The notes below the pieces were generated by a model. The model had not been told where the DNA came from and did no database searches. It saw only the letters and a program-made list of their open reading frames with translations. A stretch of DNA of 64,000 bases, taken from NCBI RefSeq assembly GCF_001428685.1, contig NZ_LMIK01000005.1:184170-248169 (forward strand), read 5' to 3'. Within the stretch, counting starts at the first letter, position 1; every line of letters begins with the position of its first letter. A program made the position numbers and the translations under genes. This stretch comes from Lysobacter sp. Root76 (GTDB lineage: Bacteria; Pseudomonadota; Gammaproteobacteria; Xanthomonadales; Xanthomonadaceae). Below, in pieces: positions 17,704 through 26,609 of this stretch.

Positions 17704-18237
17704 TTACTTGAGGTTGCCCAGCATCCAGTCGACCGTGGCCGAGACCTGCTCGTCGGTCAGGGCCGGGTTGCCGCCCTTGGGCGGCATGACGCCGGAGGTG
17801 CCGGTGAAGCCTTCGATGGCGTGCTTGTGCAGGGTGTCCTTGCCCTTGGCCAGGCGCGGACCCCAATGCGCCTGATCCAAGGTCGGTGCGCCGCCGGCGC
17901 CGGACTTGTGGCAGCCCGCGCAGAGGCTGTCGAAGATCACCGCGCCGTCCTTGGTGCCGCCGTAGGCGACCTGCGAGGCGGCCTTGGCCGCGGCGGCCGC
18001 CTTGGCGGCGGCCTGGGCCGAGGCGCCGGTGCTGCCGGCGTAGACCGCGCCGACCGGAGCGATGCGCTGCTCGGTGCGCTTGACCGTGGCCGGATCGATC
18101 TCCGGCGGGATCTGCTGGTGCACGTAGTACGCGGCGATCATCAGCCCGAGGGTGACCAGCATCAGGAAGCCGATCACCATCGAGAATTTCTTCAGGAATT
18201 CGAGGTCGTAATTGCGCACGATCCACCTATTGCGCAT
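17704..18237 (-). CDS. Membrane-anchored cytochrome c5-type protein
   Basis: 177 residues from the ATG at 18237. One N-terminal membrane segment ([21 protein letters not shown]) is followed by an Ala/Lys-rich linker and a class I cytochrome domain with one haem motif CAGCH and a distal methionine in SGVMPPKGG, the usual axial ligand. An alternative GTG at 18219 (V-R-N-Y-D) has AGGTGG just upstream and agrees with many relatives that start RNYD; the true start may be there. It should carry electrons at the periplasmic face of the inner membrane, probably toward a terminal oxidase. The gene is followed by a clear terminator, so it forms its own transcript. Confidence 0.88.
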   Translation of the reverse strand: MRNRWIVRNYDLEFLKKFSMVIGFLMLVTLGLMIAAYYVHQQIPPEIDPATVKRTEQRIAPVGAVYAGSTGASAQAAAKAAAAAKAASQVAYGGTKDGAVIFDSLCAGCHKSGAGGAPTLDQAHWGPRLAKGKDTLHKHAIEGFTGTSGVMPPKGGNPALTDEQVSATVDWMLGNLK

Positions 18238-18334
18238 ACCCGTCGGGGGCATGCGGAGCCATCAACAAGAACCGCACCCAGGGTGCGGCCGCGCGCCAGT
18301 ATAAAGCCGGCTCCCCTGCCCGTAGGCATGGGAA

Positions 18335-18411
18335 TGGCGCGCCCGGAGGGATTCGAACCCCCGACCAATGGCTTCGGAAGCCACTACTCTATCCGGCTGA
18401 GCTACGGGCGC
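18335..18411 (-). tRNA. tRNA-Arg (anticodon CCG)
   Basis: The minus strand folds into a full cloverleaf: 7-bp acceptor stem (GCGCCCG with CGGGCGC), D-loop AGCTCAGCCGGATAG, anticodon stem-loop with loop TTCCGAA giving anticodon CCG (reads CGG), and T-arm with GTTCGAATCC. CCA is encoded (18335-18337). No integration-type repeat of the 3' end was seen nearby. Confidence 0.96.
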
Positions 18412-18555
18412 CTGGCTGAGATCCCGCCGCTCCGACCGATGAAAGTCGGGACCGCGCGGGACCGGCATTCTAGCCGCAAACGCAGGCGCAGGTCGCGCCG
18501 CGGCGGCGATCGGCCGCGCTCGCGGCGCGCTGGCCGGGCTTGGTACTCTGATCGG

Positions 18556-19470
18556 ATGAGTTACGAGCGCTACGAAAGCCCCGAACCGGCACCGCTTCCG
18601 GCCTGGAAAGTGCGGCTGCGGCTGTACTGGAAGCTGGTTCGCGGCGACCGCCCGATCGGCTGGCTGCTGCTGCTGTGGCCGACCTGGTGGGGCCTGTGGA
18701 TCGCCGCGCGCGGGGTGCCGCCGCTGTGGACCTTGTTCGTGTTCAGCGCCGGGGTCTGGCTGACCCGCGCGGCCGGTTGCGTGATCAACGACTACGCCGA
18801 CCGCTGGCTGGACCCGCATGTCGAGCGCACCAAGGACCGGCCGCTGGCGACCGGCGCGGTGCGCGGACGCGAAGCGCTGCTGGTGTTCGCCGTGCTGATG
18901 CTGGCCGCGTTCGCGCTGGTGGCGACGATGAACCGCCTGACCGTGCTGATGAGCGTGGTCGGCGTGGTCCTGGCCGCCAGCTATCCCTACCTCAAGCGCT
19001 ACACCTACCTACCGCAGGTCTATCTGGGCATGGCCTTCGGCTGGGGCATTCCGATGGCGTTCGCGGCGGTGCAGGGCGAAGTGCCGCCGGTGGCCTGGCT
19101 GCTGTACGCGGCCAACATCCTGTGGGCGACCGCCTACGACACCTGGTACGCGATGGTCGACCGCGAGGACGACCTGCGCATGGGCTCCAAATCGACCGCG
19201 ATCCTGTTCGGCGAAATGGACCTGATCGCACAGGGCGTGCTGTACGCCTTGTTCCTGGCCGCGCTGGGCCTGGCCGGGCAGCGCGCCGGCTTGGGCGTCT
19301 GGTACTACGGCGGCCTGGGCCTGGCGGCGCTGCTGGTGATCTACGAATTCGCGATCGCGCGCGGCCGCGACCGCGCCGGCTGCTTCAAGGCCTTCCTGCA
19401 CAACCACTGGGTCGGGCTGACGGTGTTCGCCGGCCTGGCCTTGGACTACGCCCTCGGCGGCGGCGCCTGA
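18556..19470 (+). CDS. ubiA: 4-hydroxybenzoate octaprenyltransferase
   Basis: 304 residues and about eight membrane spans. The two Asp-rich motifs of UbiA prenyltransferases are present: NDYADRWLD (NDxxDxxxD) and [12 protein letters not shown]. It attaches the polyprenyl tail to 4-hydroxybenzoate in ubiquinone synthesis at the inner membrane. The ATG at 18556 follows ATCGG. It starts 145 bases from the oppositely oriented tRNA-Arg gene. Length and motifs match the family closely. Confidence 0.95.
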   Translation: MSYERYESPEPAPLPAWKVRLRLYWKLVRGDRPIGWLLLLWPTWWGLWIAARGVPPLWTLFVFSAGVWLTRAAGCVINDYADRWLDPHVERTKDRPLATGAVRGREALLVFAVLMLAAFALVATMNRLTVLMSVVGVVLAASYPYLKRYTYLPQVYLGMAFGWGIPMAFAAVQGEVPPVAWLLYAANILWATAYDTWYAMVDREDDLRMGSKSTAILFGEMDLIAQGVLYALFLAALGLAGQRAGLGVWYYGGLGLAALLVIYEFAIARGRDRAGCFKAFLHNHWVGLTVFAGLALDYALGGGA

Positions 19471-19715
19471 AGCCGCGCATTGGACACGCTCCGCATGCGG
19501 TAGCCGTGCCTAGAATCGCCGCATCGTCCGCCAATGGAGTGCCGCGACGCGTCGTCTGCCTCAGTCCGTCCTGTGTGCCGTGCCCGTGCCGGGATCGCGC
19601 CGCCAACGCCGCCGGCCCGGCCCTGAGCGCGGATTCCGGCGCTGCGCGACAGCGGTGCCGGACGCCGGAGCGACCGGCGATGTGAGGACCAGTTCAGGTT
19701 TTCTTGCCCAGTATT

Positions 19716-19731
19716 TGTGACACTGGTCACG
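19716..19731. promoter_or_regulatory. CRP/Clp-type site upstream of the surface protein gene
   Basis: TGTGACACTGGTCACG: the left half matches TGTGA, the right half TCACA with one mismatch, and the spacer is 6 bases. In Xanthomonadaceae this consensus is bound by Clp, a CRP homologue controlling extracellular products. It ends 14 bases before the ATG at 19746, so if real it would more likely repress or sit at a promoter overlapping the leader. Confidence 0.4.
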
Positions 19732-19745
19732 TTACAGGGGGATCC

Positions 19746-21971
19746 ATGACTCATCGCCGTTTGCTTCGCGGCCTGACCGCGCTCGCCGCCGCCTGCCTTG
19801 CCCTGCCTGCCGCCGCGCAGGTCCAACGCAGCTTCGTCAACATCGGTTTCGAAGCGCCCGTGCTCGGCAACGGCACCACGGCCTGCTATGCGCTGATTCC
19901 GGAAGCCGCGGTTCCCGGCTGGACCACGACCCATCCGGTCGGCACCGCCAACGGCAGCTGCGTGCCACCTGCCTGGGCCGGCACCAGCGGCCGCCTGATG
20001 GAGCTGTGGGCCAACAGCTTCAACGGCGTGCCCGCGCGCGAAGGCCGCCAGTTCGCCGAACTCAACGCCGCCGCGACGTCGCGCATGTACCAGAACGTGT
20101 GCATGATCAACGGCGAGCGCATCGACTGGGTGTTCAGCCACCGCGGCCGCTCCAGCGCGACCGTGCGCGATGTGGCCGAGATGAAGGTCGGCGCGTCCTC
20201 GACCGTGATCCGGGTCGGCACCACCACCAACGGCAGCTTCAATACGCCGATCGTGTCGCAAGGCACCGCGGCCACGCCGGTCGCCGGCGGCAACGGCTGG
20301 GTCGACTACAGCGGCAACTTCACCTACGCCGGCGCCACCGGCACCAACAGCCTGGGCTTCGAGTCGATCAGCACCGCCGGCGGCGACCTCACCGTCGGCA
20401 ACTTCCTGGACGCGATCCAGCTGGTGCTGCGCCCCTTCGTCGAATTCGACCAGCCCAGCAGTTCCTCGCCCGAAGCCAGCGGCGGCAACCTGCCGGCGCT
20501 GCGCATCAACGGCATCGTTCCGGCCGGCGGGCTGAGCGTGCAGGTGCAGGTCACCGGCGGCAGCGCGACCCTGGGCGTGGACTACACCACCCCCGGCAAC
20601 GCCACGACCTTCACCGTCGCCGTGCCTGCCGGCACCTACGACGGCGGCGCCGGCAGCATGATCGCGCTGCCGATCGCGATCGCCAACGACGCGCTGGCGG
20701 AAGGCAACGAGACCATCGACCTGCGGATCTCGCCGCCCAGCGGTTCGCCGCTACCGTTCCTGCTGACCTCCGGCACCAGCTGCGGCGCCGCGGCGCAGAG
20801 CGTGCGCAGTTATACGATCACCGACGACGACGCCAGCCTGGCCATCACCAAGAACGCTGCGGCTCCCGTGGTCGTGGCCGGCAGCGCCGACCTGTCCGAC
20901 ATCCGCTACACGGTGGTGGTCGGCAACCCCAGCATCGTCGCCGCCAGCTACAGCCTCACCGACACGCCCGGCCTGGATCCGGACGTGAGCGTGGTGTCGG
21001 CCAGCTACAGCCTCAACGGCGGCGCCGCGACGGCGCTGGCCGGCAGCGGTCCGTGGCTGCTGCAGGGGCAGTGGCGCAACCTCAACGCCGGACAGACCGA
21101 TACCTACACGATCGACGTGCGGGTGCGGATCAACCGCGGCGGCAGCACCGGCAACGACGCCTGCGCCGTGCCCAGCGTCGCCGGCCAAGGCCTGCACAAC
21201 GCCGCGCGCGCGGTGCTGCGCGGCCTGGCGAGCAATACCGACTTCGACGCCAGCGCCTGCCGTCCGACCCCGACCCCGGTCTGGGTCAGCCTGAGCAAGC
21301 AGTTGCAGGGCCGCGTCGGCGCCAGCGACCAGGCGACGGTGCGGATCTACTCCGGCGGCGTCCTGGCCGCCAGCGCCACGACCACCGGCGGCACCGCGCC
21401 GGCCAGCGCCGGCACCGGTACCGTGGTCCTGGCCCCGGGCAGCACCATGCAGTTCGAAGAGGCGATCCGGACCACGCCGGCCGGCGCCGACCAGGCGCCC
21501 AGCGCCTACCGCGTGTCGCTGAGCTGCAGCAGCGCGACCGTCGGCTCGGCGACCGTGCTGCCGTCCGGCGCGGGCACCAACGTCGGCAACCGCCAGCAGT
21601 GGCCCGAGTTCTCGCCCAGCGCCGGCGACGACCTCAGCTGCACCATCGTCAACGCCCTGCGCCAGGCCGACCTGTCGATCAGCAAGAGCGACGGCGCCGC
21701 CACCTACACCCCCGGCGGCACCGCCAGCTACACCCTGTCCGTGGTCAACAACGGCCCCGATGCGGCCAACGCCGCGCAGATCAACGACAGCCTGCCCAAC
21801 GGCGTGACCTTGAGCGGCCCCTGGTCGTGCGTGGCCAGCGGCGGCAGCTGCCCGTCCTCGGGCGGCAACGCAGGCGACAGCGTGGTGAACCTGAGCGTGA
21901 ACCTCAACAGCGGCGGCAGCGCGACGGTCACGGTGCCGGTGCGGTTCGCCGCGAACGCGACGGGCTATTGA
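19746..21971 (+). CDS. Secreted Calx-beta/DUF11 repeat surface protein
   Basis: 741 residues; the ATG at 19746 is chosen because a signal peptide (LRGLTALAAACLALPAAAQ) follows directly. The N-terminal 200 residues look like a jelly-roll or DUF642-like domain (FVNIGFEAPVLGNG, GRQFAELNAAATSRMYQNV). A Calx-beta-like domain follows (about 230-350: GGSATLGVDYTT, LAEGNETIDLRI), then immunoglobulin-like segments and a C-terminal DUF11 domain (DLSISKSDGAATYTPGGTAS to NLNSGGSATVTVPVRF). Such modules occur in adhesins and cell-surface proteins. No LPXTG-like or autotransporter barrel is visible, so how it is held at the surface is unclear. It stands alone between ubiA and the REP array. Confidence 0.75.
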   Translation: MTHRRLLRGLTALAAACLALPAAAQVQRSFVNIGFEAPVLGNGTTACYALIPEAAVPGWTTTHPVGTANGSCVPPAWAGTSGRLMELWANSFNGVPAREGRQFAELNAAATSRMYQNVCMINGERIDWVFSHRGRSSATVRDVAEMKVGASSTVIRVGTTTNGSFNTPIVSQGTAATPVAGGNGWVDYSGNFTYAGATGTNSLGFESISTAGGDLTVGNFLDAIQLVLRPFVEFDQPSSSSPEASGGNLPALRINGIVPAGGLSVQVQVTGGSATLGVDYTTPGNATTFTVAVPAGTYDGGAGSMIALPIAIANDALAEGNETIDLRISPPSGSPLPFLLTSGTSCGAAAQSVRSYTITDDDASLAITKNAAAPVVVAGSADLSDIRYTVVVGNPSIVAASYSLTDTPGLDPDVSVVSASYSLNGGAATALAGSGPWLLQGQWRNLNAGQTDTYTIDVRVRINRGGSTGNDACAVPSVAGQGLHNAARAVLRGLASNTDFDASACRPTPTPVWVSLSKQLQGRVGASDQATVRIYSGGVLAASATTTGGTAPASAGTGTVVLAPGSTMQFEEAIRTTPAGADQAPSAYRVSLSCSSATVGSATVLPSGAGTNVGNRQQWPEFSPSAGDDLSCTIVNALRQADLSISKSDGAATYTPGGTASYTLSVVNNGPDAANAAQINDSLPNGVTLSGPWSCVASGGSCPSSGGNAGDSVVNLSVNLNSGGSATVTVPVRFAANATGY

Positions 21972-22066
21972 ACGGCGCGGGCCGGCTTGCGGCCGGCCCG
22001 GCGACCCCTGCGACGGTTCGCGCGCCATAACGCAGCGATCGCTCAGAAGCCCGGCGTTCCTGCCTC

Positions 22067-23003
22067 GCCTCCGGCGGCTGCGAGACGCCCGAGGCGATGG
22101 CAGTCGCACAGCGCATCGAAACCTGCCCTGTGGGAGCGATGTGAGTCGCGATTGCGTGGTGGCCGAATGGCGCGGTCGCGACTCACGTCGCTCCTACACG
22201 AAGCCGCTTCGCAGGCGATGGGTGGTTGCTCGCTTGGTCGGCGGAGCGCCGGTGTGCGGGTTTCGCGGTCGCGGCTTGCGCCGCTTCTACCTCGCTTCCG
22301 GCTTTGGCTGCGAATGGATGCCGGAGGCGATGGCGCTCGCGCAGCGCGCCGAAACCTGCCTTGTGGGAGCGACGTGAGTCGCGATTGCGTAGTGGCCGAC
22401 TGGCGCGGTCGCGACTCACGTCGCTCCTACACGAAGCGGGTTCGCGGGCGGTGGGTGGTTGCTCGCTTGGTTGGTGGAGCGCCGGTGTGTGGGTCTCGCG
22501 GTCGCGGCTTGCGCCGCTCCTGCCTCGCCGCCGGCCATAGCTGAGAATGGATGCCGAGGCGATGGCAGTCGAACAGCGCACCGAAACCTGCCCTGTGGGA
22601 GCGACGTGAGTCGCGATTGCGTAGTGGCCGACTGGCGCGGTCGCGACTCGCGTCGCTCCTACACGAAGCGGGTTCGCAGGCGGTGGGTGGTTGCTCGCTT
22701 GGTCGGCGGAGCGCCGGTGTGCGGGTTTCGCGGTCGCGACTCGCGCCGCTCCTGCCTCGCCTCCGGCCATAGCTGAGAATGGATGCCGAGGCGATGGCAG
22801 TCGCACAGCGCACCGAAACCTGCCCTGTGGGAGCGACGTGAGTCGCGATTGCGTAGTGGCCGATTGGCGCGATCGCGACTCACGTCGCTCCTACACGAAG
22901 CGGGTTCGCAGGCGGTGGGTGGTTGCTCGCGGTCGGCGGAGCGCCGGTGTGCGGGTTTCGCGGTCGCGACTCACGTCGCTCCTACACGAAGCGGGCTCGC
23001 GGG
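22067..23003. repeat. 232-bp tandem array of REP-containing units (about four copies)
   Basis: GTGGGAGCGA starts at 22130, 22363, 22595 and 22827, a period of 233, 232 and 232 bases. Each unit holds a forward REP, an inverted REP about 45 bases later (TCGCGACTCACGTCGCTCC) and a second inverted REP further on, with unique-looking spacer DNA that is itself repeated. A partial unit precedes the first full one (from about 22067) and the last is shortened, ending near 23000. The array fills most of the gap between the surface protein and the fatty acid transporter. No REP-associated tyrosine transposase (RAYT) gene is in this window. The apparent reading frames inside it are repeats of the palindromes, not genes. 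Confidence 0.92.
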
Positions 23004-23114
23004 ACGTTGGAGGCATCCCGGTCGGTCTACGGCGCGGGCGCGCTGCGACTAAAGTGCTAGCGGCGCCGCGCATCGCGCGGCCGACAATGACGTTGCCGCT
23101 GCCTGGAGCCGCCG

Positions 23115-24551
23115 ATGACCGCCACCGCACCGAACGCCTCTGCCGCCAGCGACGGCCCGCTCGCCCGCTTCGCCCTGCGCAGCGCGGCCTGGGCCGAGCG
23201 CTGGTTCCCCGATGCCTACGTGTTCGCCGCCTTGGCCGTGGTCGTGGTCGCGATCGCCGCGCTGGGGTTCGGCGCCACGCCCAAGGCCACCGCGACCGCG
23301 TTCGGCGACGGCTACTGGAGCCTGATCCCGTTCACCATGCAGATGGCGTTCGTGGTGATCGGCGGCTATGTGGTCGCGACCGCGCCGGCGGTGGCGCGCC
23401 TGATCGACGCGCTGGCGCGGGTGCCGCGCAGCGGCCGCGGCGCGATCTGCTACGTCGGCCTGCTGAGCATGCTGACCTCGCTGCTGAGCTGGGGCTTCTC
23501 GCTGGTGTTCGGCGGCCTGCTGGTGCGCGCACTGGCGCGGCGCGAGGACCTGGACATGGATTACCGCGCCGCCGGCGCCGCCGCCTATCTGGGTCTGGGC
23601 GCGGTCTGGGCGATGGGGCTGAGTTCGTCGGCCGCGCAGTTGCAAGCCAATCCGGCCAGCATGCCGCCGGCGCTGCTGGCGATCACCGGCGTGCTGCCTT
23701 TCAGCCAGACCATCTTCCTGTGGCAGTCGATCGTGCTGACCGCGGCGCTGATCGGCGTGTCGCTGATCGTGTGCTATGTCACCGCGCCGCGCGGCGCCTC
23801 GGTGCGGCGCGCCAGCGCGTTCGGCGCCGACCAGGGCCCGGCCACGCCGACCCTGCCGCCGCGCACGCGTCCCGGCGAATGGCTGGAATACAGCCCGCTG
23901 ATCACCATCGCCCTAGCCGCGCTGGGCCTGGGCTGGCTGGTCTACGAGTTCGCGAGCAAGCCCGCGGTCACCGCGATCGCCAGCCTCAACACCTACAACT
24001 TCCTGTTCCTGACCCTGGGCCTGCTGCTGCACTGGCGGCCGCGCAGTTTCCTGGACGCGGTCGCACGCGCGGTGCCCAGCACCACCGGCGTGCTGATCCA
24101 GTTCCCGCTCTACGGCGGCATCGCCGCATTGCTGACCTCGGCGCCGGGCCACGGCGGCGAGACACTCGCGCATCACCTGTCCAGCGTGTTCGTGCGCATC
24201 GCCAGCGCCGAGACCTTCTCCCTGGTGATGGGCGCCTATTCGGCGGTGCTGGGTTTCTTCGTGCCGTCCGGCGGCGGCAAATGGATCATCGAAGCGCCGT
24301 ACGTGATGCAGGCGGCGATCGACCTGAAGGTGCACCTGGGCTGGGCGGTGCAGGTCTACAACGCCGCCGAGGCGCTGCCGAACCTGATCAATCCGTTCTG
24401 GATGTTGCCGCTGCTGGGCGTGCTGGGCCTGAAGGCGCGCGACATCGTCGGCTTCACCTTCGTGCAGCTGCTGGTGCACATCCCGCTGGTGCTCGGCCTG
24501 CTGTGGGCGTTGGGGCTGACGCTGACCTACCAGGCGCCGGTGATGCCGTAA
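23115..24551 (+). CDS. Short-chain fatty acid transporter (AtoE family)
   Basis: 478 residues, about 11-13 hydrophobic spans. The family signature is clear: an opening FALRSAAWAERWFPDAYVFA, then GYWSLIPFTMQMAFVVIGGYV, LSWGFSLVFGGLLVRALARR and near the C-terminus FFVPSGGGKWIIEAPYV. Members import acetoacetate, butyrate or related acids across the inner membrane. No ketone-body degradation genes are adjacent, so it is an isolated transporter gene here. It lies just downstream of the REP array. Confidence 0.9.
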   Translation: MTATAPNASAASDGPLARFALRSAAWAERWFPDAYVFAALAVVVVAIAALGFGATPKATATAFGDGYWSLIPFTMQMAFVVIGGYVVATAPAVARLIDALARVPRSGRGAICYVGLLSMLTSLLSWGFSLVFGGLLVRALARREDLDMDYRAAGAAAYLGLGAVWAMGLSSSAAQLQANPASMPPALLAITGVLPFSQTIFLWQSIVLTAALIGVSLIVCYVTAPRGASVRRASAFGADQGPATPTLPPRTRPGEWLEYSPLITIALAALGLGWLVYEFASKPAVTAIASLNTYNFLFLTLGLLLHWRPRSFLDAVARAVPSTTGVLIQFPLYGGIAALLTSAPGHGGETLAHHLSSVFVRIASAETFSLVMGAYSAVLGFFVPSGGGKWIIEAPYVMQAAIDLKVHLGWAVQVYNAAEALPNLINPFWMLPLLGVLGLKARDIVGFTFVQLLVHIPLVLGLLWALGLTLTYQAPVMP

Positions 24552-24653
24552 GCGATCGCTCGGCTCAATCCGCCGGTCGCATAGTTCCTTCTGCCGTTTG
24601 CGGCGCGCGAAGGCGTCGTTGCTGTCGCCGTCAATCACCAACCCACCCGCGAC

Positions 24654-25175
24654 TCACCGCTCCAGGCTCGGCCGCCGCTGCGTAGGATCGCCCGTCATCG
24701 CCGTATAGATTTGGTCCGCCTCCTCGGCCGTGATCCCCGACAACCGCATCCCCGAGGAGAACACCCCGCGGTTCACGGCCACGCTCAGCACGCGCTCCTG
24801 CGCGACCCAGGCGATGAGTTTCCCGGTCTGCTCTTCGCTGACCGAGCGCACGCGATCCTGCGCTTCGGGCTTGAAGTCGAGCTGGATCGCGTAGCCGCCG
24901 CCGATATCGATCACCTTCGACACCGCGGCGATGTGCTGGGCGGACAGCAGCGGACGGCGGCGCAGATAGACCGTCTGCCCATCCGGGCCTTTGCGCTCCA
25001 GACAGCCCGGGCAGGGCTCGCGCGAAGCCGAATGCAGGCCGACATCGGCGCGCGGCGTATGGGTGATCGGTTCCTGCGGCCGCCACATGCAGCCGGCGAG
25101 CGCGATCGGCACGAGAACCGCGATCGCGAGCGCTGTGCTGCGCAAAGCCGTGCTGCGCAAAAAAGATGCCTGCAT
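24654..25175 (-). CDS. Lipoprotein with SecD P1-head-like domain
   Basis: 173 residues from ATG 25175, with a signal peptide ending in lipobox ALAGC (LVPIALAGCMW). The mature part contains YAIQLDFKPEAQDRV, then VSEEQTGKLIAWVAQERVLS and SGITAEEADQIY, a succession that matches the first periplasmic (P1 head) subdomain of SecD, where similar stretches end in an NFTAEEA-type motif. No membrane channel part of SecD is present. Standalone proteins of this type are of unknown function; a link to periplasmic protein export or folding is inference. It converges with the fatty acid transporter and is divergent from the membrane protein at 25277. Confidence 0.7.
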   Translation of the reverse strand: MQASFLRSTALRSTALAIAVLVPIALAGCMWRPQEPITHTPRADVGLHSASREPCPGCLERKGPDGQTVYLRRRPLLSAQHIAAVSKVIDIGGGYAIQLDFKPEAQDRVRSVSEEQTGKLIAWVAQERVLSVAVNRGVFSSGMRLSGITAEEADQIYTAMTGDPTQRRPSLER

Positions 25176-25276
25176 GGTGATATTCCGTGCCCCAGGGTGC
25201 CGGCGAGCATAGCCGAGGCCGCCCGCCCGCCATCGCAAGGGCGATCCGACGCGCGCCCTGTGCTTAAAATCGCGCC

Positions 25277-25774
25277 ATGGAGATTTCAACGATAGCGGAC
25301 ATCCTCGGCATCTTCGGCGGCGTGGTGCTGATCGGCAGCGGCCTGTGGCGCTTCGCGCGCTACCTGCGCCAGCGCATCGCCGAGATTCGGCGGGCGAGCG
25401 AGCAGGGCCGGGCGCTCGCGCGCGAACTGGCCTCGCGTGCGACCAACCCCGAGCGCCGCGCCGACATTCACGCCTACCTGGCGCTGCGCGCGATCGAGTT
25501 CGAGGGCGAACACACCCGCGAGGCGGTGTATATGAGCGCTATCGGCGTGGTGGTGATCGGCCTGACCATGGTTTCGTTGCAGACCGTGCGCAACAGCGAC
25601 CTGCCCTGGTCCGATCCGTGGGTGATCGCGCTGATGGCCACCCTGGCCGGCTTGTACGCCATGGTGGGCGTACTGCTGTTCTACGGCCGCGTACTGCGCC
25701 AGCTCCGGGGCGGTTGGCAGCAAGGCGCGATGGACGCCATGAACGCCAAGATCGGCAAGCACCTGGCGGACTGA
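25277..25774 (+). CDS. Small membrane protein of unknown function
   Basis: 165 residues. Three hydrophobic stretches are visible: ILGIFGGVVLIGSGLWRF at the N-terminus, IGVVVIGLTMVSL in the middle and VIALMATLAGLYAMVGVLLFY near the C-terminus. Between the first and second lies a charged helical segment rich in Arg and Glu. I do not recognise a family. It is divergent from the SecD-P1-like lipoprotein and converges with comF. Confidence 0.6.
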   Translation: MEISTIADILGIFGGVVLIGSGLWRFARYLRQRIAEIRRASEQGRALARELASRATNPERRADIHAYLALRAIEFEGEHTREAVYMSAIGVVVIGLTMVSLQTVRNSDLPWSDPWVIALMATLAGLYAMVGVLLFYGRVLRQLRGGWQQGAMDAMNAKIGKHLAD

Positions 25775-25825
25775 GCGCGGTGCGCGACGGCGTCGGCCGT
25801 TCTTCGCGCCGATCAACCGCCCCGA

Positions 25826-26560
25826 TCACGGCACCCGCGCGCAGACCCAAGCCTCCACCCTCGCCACACCTGCGCGCCGCAAAGCCGCGGCCGCCGCATG
25901 CAGGGTCGCGCCGGTGGTCATCACATCGTCGATCAGCAGCACTCGCGCCGGCACCGCGCCCGCAAAACCGGCGGCGAACGCGCCGCGCAGATTCCGCCGC
26001 CGCGCCAGCGCGCCGAGGCTGGATTGCGGCGGGGTGTCGCGGACCCGCTGCAGCGCCCGATCCAGCAGCGGCAGGCCCAGCGCCCGCGCCAGGGGCCGGG
26101 CCAGTTCGCGGGCCTGGTCGTAGCCGCGTTCGCGCAGCCGCGCGCGCGCCAGCGGCACCGCGACCAGGGCCGTCGCTGCGGCCGCGGCCGGGCGTCGCGG
26201 ATCGTCCAGCATCAGCGCCGCCAGCAAGCGTCCCGCGGCCAGGTCGTCGTGGAACTTGAGCCGCGGCAGCAGCCGGTCCAGCGGCGCGGCGTAGACGAAG
26301 GCGGCACGGGCCGCGTCCAGTGCCGGCGGGCGGCGGAGGCAGCGTCCGCACAGCTCGGCCGGGGCCGGCAGCGGGATCGCGCAGCGCCCGCAGGCGCTGC
26401 GGTTCCAGGGCAGGGCGCCGGCGCAGGCCCGGCACAGGTCGCGGCCGCCGGCGCCGCGCTCGCCGCAAACCAGGCAGCGCGGCGGCCACAGCCCACGCCC
26501 GAGCCGGGCCAGGCGCCCGTCAACCTCGGCGGAGGGGATTTGGTTGACAGCGTCGTCCAT
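25826..26560 (-). CDS. comF: ComF family phosphoribosyltransferase-like protein
   Basis: 244 residues from the ATG of MDDAVNQIP. The N-terminus has a zinc-ribbon-like double CxxC set ([20 protein letters not shown]) and the C-terminus a PRPP-binding motif [13 protein letters not shown] preceded by [15 protein letters not shown], the standard ComF layout. ComF is required for natural transformation, acting in the cytosol on incoming single-stranded DNA or with helicase partners. The start is only 49 bases from the divergent bioB start, so the two promoters are back to back; comF next to bioB is common in related genomes. Confidence 0.9.
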   Translation of the reverse strand: MDDAVNQIPSAEVDGRLARLGRGLWPPRCLVCGERGAGGRDLCRACAGALPWNRSACGRCAIPLPAPAELCGRCLRRPPALDAARAAFVYAAPLDRLLPRLKFHDDLAAGRLLAALMLDDPRRPAAAAATALVAVPLARARLRERGYDQARELARPLARALGLPLLDRALQRVRDTPPQSSLGALARRRNLRGAFAAGFAGAVPARVLLIDDVMTTGATLHAAAAALRRAGVARVEAWVCARVP

Positions 26561-26609
26561 GCTTTCCAGACTGCCGCTCCTGCCCCGTGTCGTCTGCCGG
26601 AAAACCTCC

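Noticed and set aside
18335-18411. tRNA-Arg as an integration site for a mobile island
   Set aside because: No repeated tRNA 3' end and no integrase were seen on either side.
15751-19470. A 1239-codon plus-strand frame spanning several genes
   Set aside because: It is antisense to the nuclease and cytochrome genes, runs through the tRNA and only its last 304 codons are real (ubiA).
22141-22813. Repeated short frames of 60-200 codons in the REP array
   Set aside because: They repeat with the 232-bp unit and consist of translated palindromes.
22067-23003. CRISPR array
   Set aside because: Period of 232 bases, repeats are palindromic REPs and the spacers are themselves repeated, so this is not CRISPR.
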